64,000 bases of DNA from Cystobacter fuscus DSM 2262 (GTDB lineage: Bacteria; Myxococcota; Myxococcia; Myxococcales; Myxococcaceae): positions 430,207 through 494,206 of the forward strand of contig NZ_ANAH02000011.1 in assembly GCF_000335475.2 (NCBI RefSeq). The letters are read 5' to 3'. This document shows positions 9,101 to 15,848 of the stretch, piece after piece (positions within the stretch are counted from its first letter, which is position 1; each line of letters opens with the position of its first letter). The notes under the pieces are model-generated. The model did not search any database. It saw nothing but the letters and a program-made list of their open reading frames with translations, and was not told the origin of the DNA. A program made the position numbers and the translations under genes.

Positions 9101-9194
9101 GAATAAGATGGCGCTGGCTGTTACCGACATCCCGGCGGGGATGCCCTACGCTAGGAATTGGTCGTTCGAACGGGTTGCCGCTCAGGGGGCACTC

Positions 9195-9818
9195 ATGGCC
9201 GTGAATGACAGCGTGGGCCTTGGTGGGGCAAAGGCAGACATCTGGGAGCGAGAGCTGGCGCGGCGCGGCGGTCTGGTCGCGGAGCAGCACACGGTGCGTG
9301 GGATGTACTTCAATGGCACACTCGATGCGCTCCGCTCCCTGGGGCACGAGCCGCTGGTGAGACGTTGTGTGGAGGAGAGTGGCGAATCCCACTTCCTGGA
9401 CTTCTTCAGCTACCCCGCGAGGTTGCACTACCGGATGGTCTCCACGGCGCTGCCGGCACTGGCACGGGAGTACGGGGGAGCGGAGGAGGGGCTGCGGCAA
9501 CTGGGGCAGCAGGTGGCGCAACGGGTGTGGGGGCTCGGGGTGGGCAAGGTGATGCTGTCGTTGTCACCGCTCAGTCCCCGGCAGCTCCAGTCCGCGCTGC
9601 CCATGGCCTATCGCACGTCGGTGAGCTTCGGCGAGTACCAGGTGCGCTGGATGGGGCCGTGCAGCGGACGGCTGACGCTCAAGCAGGGCTTCATGCCCTA
9701 TCCGTTCCACGAGGGCGTGGTGAAGACATCGTTGGGTTTGTGGGGGGGGCGCGCGGTACGTGTCAGTGGCAGGCAGACAGGTGGGCTCGACAGTGAATGC
9801 GACTTCTGGTGGCAGTGA
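9195..9818 (+). CDS. TIGR02265 family protein, paralogue 2
   Basis: 207 residues from ATG 9195, with CAGGGGG upstream; the frame extends to 9060 but with weaker codon bias. Conserved positions match the neighbours: T-V-R-G-M-Y-F-N-G-T-L-D-A-L-R-S-L-G, F-L-D-F-F-S-Y-P, M-A-Y-R-T-S-V-S-F-G, W-M-G-P-C-S-G-R-L-T, G-F-M-P-Y-P-F-H-E-G-V-V and L-D-S-E-C-D-F-W-W at the end. No membrane segment or catalytic signature is visible. The gap before it (8963-9194) carries two palindromes. Function unknown. Confidence 0.87.
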   Translation: MAVNDSVGLGGAKADIWERELARRGGLVAEQHTVRGMYFNGTLDALRSLGHEPLVRRCVEESGESHFLDFFSYPARLHYRMVSTALPALAREYGGAEEGLRQLGQQVAQRVWGLGVGKVMLSLSPLSPRQLQSALPMAYRTSVSFGEYQVRWMGPCSGRLTLKQGFMPYPFHEGVVKTSLGLWGGRAVRVSGRQTGGLDSECDFWWQ

Positions 9819-9846
9819 GCGGCTCCTTCATGGGCGAGGGAGCACG

Positions 9847-10449
9847 GTGAGCCCCCCCCTCGAGTTTCCGGGACGCGAGGCCACGCTGTGGGCGCCACGG
9901 CTGGCCCAGGCGACCTCGGAGGACATGGCGCGTGGCTTGTTCTTCCAGGGGGCCCTGCGGGCCATCCGGGTCCTCGGCGACGAGGAGCTGGCGGCGCGGT
10001 GTGCCGCCGCGTGCGGACAGGCCTGGTTCTTCGACTTCTTCAACTACTCCATCCGGCTCTTCCTGGAGATGGTGTCCACGGCGCTGCCCCCGCTCATGGA
10101 GCGCCATGGCGAGGCGGAGTGCACCCTGTGGTTGATGGGGCATTGCGTGGCGACGGACTTCCTGGAGTCGGAGGCCGGCCGGGCCATGCAGGTGCTGGTG
10201 CGCGGCGAGGCGCGGCGGCTCGTCAATCACCTGCCGTCCACCTATCTGGTGTCGGTCAATGGCACGCGCTCGGTGGAGTGGTTGGGCCCCCAGCACTGCC
10301 GCTTCACCATGAAGCGCGACTTCGCGCCCGCGGCGTTCCACGAGGGCATGCTGGTGGCCATGTTGGAGCGGATGGATGCCCGCCGTGTCCACGTGGTGGG
10401 TGTGCAGACAGGCGTGCTGGACAGCGAGTACGACATCTCCTGGCGGTGA
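9847..10449 (+). CDS. TIGR02265 family protein, paralogue 3
   Basis: 200 residues from GTG 9847, preceded by GAGGGAG, 28 bases after paralogue 2 stops, so probably the same transcript. Family markers are D-M-A-R-G-L-F-F-Q-G-A-L, F-F-D-F-F-N-Y, M-V-S-T-A-L-P-P, L-P-S-T-Y-L-V-S-V-N-G-T, W-L-G-P-Q-H-C-R-F and the terminal L-D-S-E-Y-D-I-S-W-R. The phrase M-V-S-T-A-L-P is shared with paralogue 2, suggesting local duplication. Function unknown. Confidence 0.87.
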   Translation: MSPPLEFPGREATLWAPRLAQATSEDMARGLFFQGALRAIRVLGDEELAARCAAACGQAWFFDFFNYSIRLFLEMVSTALPPLMERHGEAECTLWLMGHCVATDFLESEAGRAMQVLVRGEARRLVNHLPSTYLVSVNGTRSVEWLGPQHCRFTMKRDFAPAAFHEGMLVAMLERMDARRVHVVGVQTGVLDSEYDISWR

Positions 10450-10474
10450 GTGTGGGGATGAGGTACCCCAGCGG

Positions 10475-11131
10475 TTGGATCCGGGCTTCGCGCCCCCCTT
10501 CGAATCCGAGGTCCGATTGATTGCTTCTCCTTTAGTCGAAGCCGGGTGGGTTCCCGATCTCTCGCGGCGGCTGGAACTCGTGCCGTCCTCGCACACCACG
10601 CGGGGGCTGTTCGTGCGCAGCTTCCAGGCGGCGGTCCTCGCGCTCGGCGAGGGGGACGCGGACGTGCTGGAGCGCTGCCGCCAGGTGTGGGCGCAGCACG
10701 ACACGTACGTGGACTCCTTCCAGTACCCCTCCCGGCTGCAGCTCGAGGTACTGAGCGTGGCCCTCGAGCCCCTGGCCGCCCGGCATGGAGGCCCCGCCCA
10801 GGTCCTGCGGATGCTGGGGCGGCGGTGTGTGCGCGACTTCCTGGCGTCCCACGTCGGCCGGGCGCTGCTCGTGGCGGCGGGCAGTGACGCGAGGCGGCTG
10901 ATGAACCATGCCCCCGAGGCCTATCGGATCGCCGTGAACGCCGGCGTGCACTCCCTGCGGTGGCTGGGGACCAATCGCTGTGTGTGGAGCATGCACCGCG
11001 ACTTCATGCCCATGCCGTTCCAGGAAGGCGTCATCCTGGGCCTGTTCGAGGAGGCACGCATCCTGGGCGTGACGGTGTACGGCCGGCAACTGGATACGCT
11101 CGAGGGCGAGTACGACATCTCCTGGCGCTGA
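10475..11131 (+). CDS. TIGR02265 family protein, paralogue 4
   Basis: About 218 residues; the start is uncertain. TTG 10475 has a GGGGATGAGG upstream; TTG 10517 is the other option, and no ATG or GTG fits near the domain edge. Family markers: H-T-T-R-G-L-F-V-R-S-F-Q-A-A-V, Y-V-D-S-F-Q-Y-P-S-R-L, A-P-E-A-Y-R-I-A-V-N-A-G, W-L-G-T-N-R-C-V-W, D-F-M-P-M-P-F-Q-E-G-V-I-L-G and L-E-G-E-Y-D-I-S-W-R. It is the most divergent of the four. Function unknown. Confidence 0.85.
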   Translation: MDPGFAPPFESEVRLIASPLVEAGWVPDLSRRLELVPSSHTTRGLFVRSFQAAVLALGEGDADVLERCRQVWAQHDTYVDSFQYPSRLQLEVLSVALEPLAARHGGPAQVLRMLGRRCVRDFLASHVGRALLVAAGSDARRLMNHAPEAYRIAVNAGVHSLRWLGTNRCVWSMHRDFMPMPFQEGVILGLFEEARILGVTVYGRQLDTLEGEYDISWR

Positions 11132-11164
11132 GCCGGGACGGCGCCGGAGGGCTAGACTCCTTTC

Positions 11165-12409
11165 GTGCTGACTGCCCTGGAGCGGATCCGTCGCAAGGTG
11201 GAGGCTGGCGAGCCCCTGGAGGAGCGGGAGTGGGAGGTGCTGCGCTCGGCGGCCCGGGACACCCCGGGGCCCACGCTGCGGCTCACCCTGGCGCATGCGT
11301 GGGTGAACGCGGGCGCCGAGCGCGAGGCCCTGCCTCTGCTCGAGTCCCTGCGGCGTGACTTCCCCCAGGACATTCAGGTGCGCCTGGGGTTGGCGCGGGC
11401 GCTGCTCGGGCTGGAGCGGATGGGCGAGGCGGAGACCGTGCTGCGCGACGTGCTCGCCCTCAACCCGGGAGATCCCGAGGCGCTCAAGGTGCTCGCGGTG
11501 CTCGCCCTGCGGCGGGGTGAGCACGGCCGCGCGCGGGCCTTCGTGGCGGAGGCGCTGGCGCGGGATCCCTTCGACGCGGAGGCGCGCCTGCTCAAGGAGG
11601 AGCTGGAGTCCGGTGAGCTTCCTCCACCCCCCGTGCCTCCGGCTCCGGCGTCGCGCGCGGAGTTCCTCGCCGCGCTGCTCGCCGCGCTGCACCGCGCGGG
11701 CGTGGCGTGCCGGCGGCAGGGCACGCACCTGCTGGTGAAGTTCGCCTCGGGAGGGGTGGGCCGGATGGACGTGGACTCGCTCCATGCCGCCTACCGCGAG
11801 AGCGCGCAGCCGCTGACGGAGCACGTGGCGGAGCTGGTGGCGCGGCTGCGGGGGTTGTCGGGGCCCGCGGGGGCGGAGGACGGGTGGGAGCGGCGGGTGC
11901 GCCCGGTGCTGCGGCCCGCGCGGTTCTCGGAGCGGGCGGTGGGCGCGCTGCACCGGCCCGCGGGCGCGGGGCTCGAGGTCTTCTATGTCCTGGAGGACGA
12001 GGCCTTCGTGCGCTACCTGCCCGAGACGTCGCTGGGGCCCGCCGGGCTCTCCGCGCCCGAGGTGGACGCGCTCGCCTGGAGCCACCTGGAGGCGAACCCC
12101 GCGCCGGTGCGCGCCGTGGTGCTGGAGGAGGGACGGGTGGTGCTCGTGGAGCGGGGCACCGGTGTCTGGGCGGTGGCGGGGGGCGATGGGTTGGATGGGG
12201 CCCGGCTGCTCACCGAGGCCCAGCGGCGGCGGCTCGTCGCGCACGTGGGCGAGGGGCCCTGGTGCGTGCACCTGGGCTGGCGCGAGTTCGCGCTGGTGTG
12301 CCGGGAGTCGGACGAGGCCTCGCGCGGCGCGCTCTCCCGGCTGGGCGCGGCCCCGGATGGAATCGAGGGCCTCTTCCGGCTCGCGGACGGGGGACTCGAG
12401 GTGCTCTGA
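11165..12409 (+). CDS. TPR protein with DUF1444-like C-terminal half
   Basis: 414 residues from GTG 11165. Residues about 30-150 form three or four TPR-like helical repeats (A-L-P-L-L-E-S-L-R-R-D-F-P-Q; A-E-T-V-L-R-D-V-L-A-L-N-P-G-D-P-E-A-L). A Pro-rich linker follows, then about 165-414 resemble the DUF1444/YtpQ family: V-R-P-V-L-R-P-A-R-F, an H-R-P turn, V-F-Y-V-L-E-D-E, and L-S-A-P-E-V-D-A-L-A-W-S-H-L. TPRs imply a protein-binding role. It ends only ten bases before the left 39-bp direct repeat of the next block. Confidence 0.75.
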   Translation: MLTALERIRRKVEAGEPLEEREWEVLRSAARDTPGPTLRLTLAHAWVNAGAEREALPLLESLRRDFPQDIQVRLGLARALLGLERMGEAETVLRDVLALNPGDPEALKVLAVLALRRGEHGRARAFVAEALARDPFDAEARLLKEELESGELPPPPVPPAPASRAEFLAALLAALHRAGVACRRQGTHLLVKFASGGVGRMDVDSLHAAYRESAQPLTEHVAELVARLRGLSGPAGAEDGWERRVRPVLRPARFSERAVGALHRPAGAGLEVFYVLEDEAFVRYLPETSLGPAGLSAPEVDALAWSHLEANPAPVRAVVLEEGRVVLVERGTGVWAVAGGDGLDGARLLTEAQRRRLVAHVGEGPWCVHLGWREFALVCRESDEASRGALSRLGAAPDGIEGLFRLADGGLEVL

Positions 12410-12418
12410 GTCCCGCGG

Positions 12419-12457
12419 CGCGTGTCACCCCGCGCTGGCCTTGGGCGGCAGCACGTC
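12419..12457. repeat. 39-bp direct repeat, left copy (ectopic DUF4230 gene end)
   Basis: 37 of 39 bases match 21153-21191. On the minus strand it reads S-D-V-L-P-P-K-A-S-A-G-stop, which is the last codons of the DUF4230 gene at 21159, but no DUF4230 body lies beside it here. It therefore looks like a duplicated gene end marking the left edge of an inserted or rearranged block. Confidence 0.75.
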
Positions 12458-12467
12458 GCTCAGCGCT

Positions 12468-14300
12468 TCAGTTGTTGGGAGAGAGCTCGCCCGCGAACCA
12501 CGTGCCCGCGCCGATCCAGCTGTTGCCGTACCCGCTGTGACCCTGGTTGACGTAGAACTGGCGCTGGTACTCGGTGTCCTTCCAGCAGATGAAGAGCACG
12601 CACTTCTTCACGGTGCGGCTGCGGAACCGGTAGCCGTAGGCCAGCGGGTAGTGGGTCAGCCAGCCGGTGCCGATGATGGCGGGCACCTTCCGATCCTTGA
12701 TGGAGTCACGCGCCCTCTCGCGCAGCCTCGTCGCGTGGTAACCAAGAACGTTGTAGTGGGTGGACACGGTCGCCCCCGAGCGATTCTTCAGGTAGCCGTT
12801 GGCCTCGTCCATGTTCCAGGGGGCGGTGGCACCATTGTCATTGAAGGGGTTGCAGAAGGTGTCGACGTGGTTGCGCAGCTCCCAGGTCATGTTGCGCACG
12901 CCGGTGTCCATGCTCGCGGGCGCCACCGCGTCGGCGTCGTAGCCGCCATTCGCGCGGTACATGCCCCAGCGCTTGGCCCAGGTCGGGTTGCCCAGGGACG
13001 CCTGGAGATCACCCCAGCCAAACAGCATCGACCAGGCCGTGGCGCCACAACCGCTGTAGCACCCGGAGGTGTTCGGCCCGGTGCCGGAGGACATCTGCCC
13101 GTAGAGGCGCTGATTCGCATGACTGCCGGCGAAGGAGGTGGACCAGGGACTCCAGGCTCCCAGCAGTCCCTGGTCCGCCCAGTGCAGGCTCTCGGAGCCG
13201 TCGGATTTCGAGGTGGACGCCTCCGGACTCACATCCTCGCGCGCCAGGACGACGAAGCGCACCGACTCGGCGGGGGCACCGGGGTAATAGATGTCCACGG
13301 TCAGCGGCAGCTCGACGCCGGGCTTGGCCGCGACCGCGGTCAGCACCAGCTTCTGGTTGCCCGCGGAGGTGGTGACGAGCTGGGCCCTGACGAACTGGGA
13401 GCCCTCCCCGCTGAGCCGGAACTCGGCCTGGGGATACAGCAACGCCAGCTCGGCGGTCCGGCCCTCGACGAGCCCCTCCCCCGAGTCCCGCGCCAGGGCA
13501 TCCGTCGTCCACTCCTCCTCCGCCTGACGCTTCAGCGACTCCGCGATGGGGGCATAGGACTCACGGTAGCCCGCCTTGAGCTCCTGCCACGATCGCCAGC
13601 CGGTCAGCTCGAGGGGTTGGGTGGGAGTGCTCGGGCCATCGACGACCCGGCGGGCCACGGCCCTGGAGGCTTCGCGGTCATCGGCGATCGCCACCTCCGG
13701 CACCCACGAGACATCCGTTGGCGTGATGGGGCCCTCGAGCGCGGCCGGGTCCTGACCCACGATGCGGTGGGGCAAGCCGCCCATGTTCGCCAGCATCTCG
13801 CCCTCGAGTCCCTCGGCCACATAGGAGAGGGCGTCCACCTTGTAGAAGGTGGTGACCGCTTTGCCAGCCGTCCGGGTCAGGGTCTCGGTCGGCGACAGCC
13901 CCTCGAAGCTCCAGTGGGCGATGGGATAGTCGTGGGAGCCCGTCGACACGATGATGAAGCCCATGGACCGATCCCGGACGAGCACGCGGAACTCGTAGTA
14001 GGCCACGCCCAGGACATCTGGCCGGTACAGGGGCTGCACATCGGGAGCCAGGAGGGCGCTCCCCCAGGTCGGTGCGCTCTCGGTCCCCCGCATGTCCTCG
14101 AGGAGCTGCGCCGCCAGGCGATAGGACTCCCGCGGCACCCGCGTGATCGGCAGGGCCTGTCTGCTCATCAAGAGCTGCTCGGCCCGCGGCTCGGGGCGTT
14201 GTGGCACGTCGGCCGCGAGGTCCGTCTGGGGATCCCCCACCCCACAGCCAGCCAGGGTGAGTGCGAAAACGGCGGTCCAGGAGTTCTTTTTCTTCATCAC
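12468..14300 (-). CDS. lipoprotein with papain-like/C39-like cysteine peptidase domain
   Basis: 610-residue exported lipoprotein. The signal peptide ends in lipobox L-A-G-C (Cys19). A long central region of unknown fold follows. The last 200 residues look like a cysteine peptidase: G-C-Y-S-G-C-G-A-T-A-W-S-M-L-F-G-W (probable nucleophile Cys418), a late His in T-H-Y-P-L-A-Y-G-Y, and G-N-S-W-I-G-A-G-T-W-F at the end. The C-G-x-T-A-x-A-M-L layout is that of C39/C10-like enzymes. Its promoter region shares a motif with two other genes of this block. The enzyme class is inferred; substrate unknown. Confidence 0.72.
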   Translation of the reverse strand: MMKKKNSWTAVFALTLAGCGVGDPQTDLAADVPQRPEPRAEQLLMSRQALPITRVPRESYRLAAQLLEDMRGTESAPTWGSALLAPDVQPLYRPDVLGVAYYEFRVLVRDRSMGFIIVSTGSHDYPIAHWSFEGLSPTETLTRTAGKAVTTFYKVDALSYVAEGLEGEMLANMGGLPHRIVGQDPAALEGPITPTDVSWVPEVAIADDREASRAVARRVVDGPSTPTQPLELTGWRSWQELKAGYRESYAPIAESLKRQAEEEWTTDALARDSGEGLVEGRTAELALLYPQAEFRLSGEGSQFVRAQLVTTSAGNQKLVLTAVAAKPGVELPLTVDIYYPGAPAESVRFVVLAREDVSPEASTSKSDGSESLHWADQGLLGAWSPWSTSFAGSHANQRLYGQMSSGTGPNTSGCYSGCGATAWSMLFGWGDLQASLGNPTWAKRWGMYRANGGYDADAVAPASMDTGVRNMTWELRNHVDTFCNPFNDNGATAPWNMDEANGYLKNRSGATVSTHYNVLGYHATRLRERARDSIKDRKVPAIIGTGWLTHYPLAYGYRFRSRTVKKCVLFICWKDTEYQRQFYVNQGHSGYGNSWIGAGTWFAGELSPNN

Positions 14301-14392
14301 GAGTCGTCTCTCCGTGAGCCTTCAGGCTCATTCAACTTCCTCGCGCTCATCCGTTTGCCGGGGCGCTTGTGAAGGAAACGAAGCCTGGAGGA

Positions 14393-14428
14393 GATCTTCC
14401 CGCTGGGTATTTCCCGGTCTTTTTTTGG
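14393..14428 (-). promoter_or_regulatory. shared block motif, copy A
   Basis: On the minus strand it reads AAAAAAAGACCGGGAAATAC followed by CCAGCGGGAAGATC, about 93 bases upstream of the lipoprotein gene. The two G-G-G-A-A cores and the A-run recur at copies B and C. It lies between the divergent lipoprotein and Cys-rich genes and could serve either. It is a candidate site for the block's own ECF sigma factor. Confidence 0.45.
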
Positions 14429-14487
14429 AGCCCCTCCGCAATGGGGACCTGGGATAGGCTGTGTCGGCAACTTCACCAGGAGCATGC

Positions 14488-14811
14488 ATGCGCAATGGAA
14501 TGAAGCAGCTCGGTATGAGTCTCGGCCTCTTCTTGTCTCTGGGGACCTCGTCGGCGGCCCTGGCCTATCCCCCGCAGTGTATGGATGTTTGTTCATGCAA
14601 CAGCAGCTGTGCCGCGCCTTGCTATCAGGGCACCTTCCGAAGCAGCTGTGCGGATGAGATCTGCGTGGACTACTGCCGGCCCAGCGTCATCCAGGCCTCG
14701 GTCTCCCAGGCCTCCTCCACCCAGGAGGCCCAGGACACCCAGGAGCCGCGGGACGCTTCCCAGGATGTCTGCGATGAGCGGGCGCGGCAGGCCACTTCCT
14801 CGAAGAGCTGA
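14488..14811 (+). CDS. small secreted cysteine-rich protein
   Basis: 107 residues from ATG 14488 (CAGGAG upstream). A signal peptide with a hydrophobic core (L-G-L-F-L-S-L-G) ends at A-L-A. The mature part opens with eight cysteines in about 42 residues (C-M-D-V-C-S-C-N-S-S-C; A-P-C-Y-Q-G; S-S-C-A-D-E-I-C-V-D-Y-C), implying disulfides, then an acidic Ser/Gln-rich tail. I do not recognise the family. It is divergent from the cysteine-peptidase lipoprotein, 187 bases away. The 296 bases after it hold no supported gene. Confidence 0.7.
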   Translation: MRNGMKQLGMSLGLFLSLGTSSAALAYPPQCMDVCSCNSSCAAPCYQGTFRSSCADEICVDYCRPSVIQASVSQASSTQEAQDTQEPRDASQDVCDERARQATSSKS

Positions 14812-15107
14812 GCCCACGCCTCCGTACTAGCCAGCGACGAAGGCCACCCCCGGGTGGTGTTGATTTCGCCCATGCTCAACAGGAGTTGCATGGGCATTCC
14901 CAGCCGCATGCGCATCAATTGGTCGAGCAGGTAGACATGCGGCTGGGACGTGGGGCTTCTTGAGTCATCTCGTCGACTCAGGGTGTCGTGACCATTTGCC
15001 AGGCGACTCCTTGTGGGGAATCAAGCCTGGACAGGTGATGGTAGACGTTGCGTGTGAGGGAGGGACGTGTGCACCTGCCTCGCGGCGCACGAGGGCCGGG
15101 GCCCGGG

Positions 15108-15737
15108 TCAGCTGGACCCGCCCGGCAGGAAGCTGTCGGGGAGGACGGTGTTCACCGCGCGGACCATCTCCGGCAATCGATCCCAATCGACGTCCCAGTC
15201 AGGCGCGTAACCATCCCTGCCCTGGGGCGGGGGGGGCGGGGGGACGGGCTCGGTGCCCCACGAGATGGGGGGGCCCGCATCCGCGGTCGCCACGTCCGTG
15301 GTCTGGCTCGGAAACGAGCCGTGGTAGCTGACCCCGGGAGGAGTGGTGATGAGGATGGCCTTCTGGCGGAGCATGTTCTCGGTGAAGGGGCCCAGCTCCG
15401 TCTGGAGCTGCCCATCGATCACGAAGACGTAGGCGCCGGTGGACATGTCCAGGCCGAAGGCGCGGAAGCGCGGCGGAGGAACCTGGCCCACGGCATTGGG
15501 CGGGAGCGTGTACGCCACCACTTGGACGAACTTGCGCGCGGTCCTCGTCGTCCGCCAGAGCTGGTTCAGGTTCACCGTGCTCGACAGGGTGATGACGGGA
15601 GGGGGAACCCCCGGGTGCGCCGGGGCCGCGCCCGCCCCGCTCGCCCCCTGAGGGGGCTCCGTCGGCTTGATGCCGCCCGCGACGGACAACCCAGACCCCT
15701 GCGCCCCCATCAACGGCTTCACGTCCTTCATCGTCAT
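15108..15737 (-). CDS. hypothetical protein of the CHAT/sigma block
   Basis: 209 residues from ATG 15737, which has GAGGGAGA upstream. A Pro/Gly/Ala-rich N-terminal 60 residues precedes a region with beta-strand pattern (F-V-Q-V-V-A-Y-T-L-P; Y-V-F-V-I-D-G-Q-L; K-A-I-L-I-T-T-P-P-G-V). A Pro run and a W-D-V-D-W-D-R-L-P tail follow. There is no signal peptide or membrane segment. I do not recognise it. It is transcribed in the same direction as the CHAT gene, 108 bases downstream of it, with shared motif copy B between them, so it probably has its own promoter. Confidence 0.65.
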   Translation of the reverse strand: MTMKDVKPLMGAQGSGLSVAGGIKPTEPPQGASGAGAAPAHPGVPPPVITLSSTVNLNQLWRTTRTARKFVQVVAYTLPPNAVGQVPPPRFRAFGLDMSTGAYVFVIDGQLQTELGPFTENMLRQKAILITTPPGVSYHGSFPSQTTDVATADAGPPISWGTEPVPPPPPPQGRDGYAPDWDVDWDRLPEMVRAVNTVLPDSFLPGGSS

Positions 15738-15812
15738 TCTCCCTCGCCCCATGGCTCCTGGAACATGGCTGCTGGAACTCTCACGAGCTGCCAGCAGAAC
15801 GCTGCCCCCCTG

Positions 15813-15848
15813 GAATCTTCCCGGGGGAATTTCCCGGGGATTTTCTCA
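15813..15848 (-). promoter_or_regulatory. shared block motif, copy B
   Basis: On the minus strand: GAGAAAATCCCCGGGAAATT followed by CCCCCGGGAAGATTC, about 75-110 bases upstream of the hypothetical gene that starts at 15737, touching the CHAT stop codon. It is the copy closest to A (two G-G-G-A-A cores 14 bases apart) and shares A-A-A-A-T-C with C. Confidence 0.5.
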
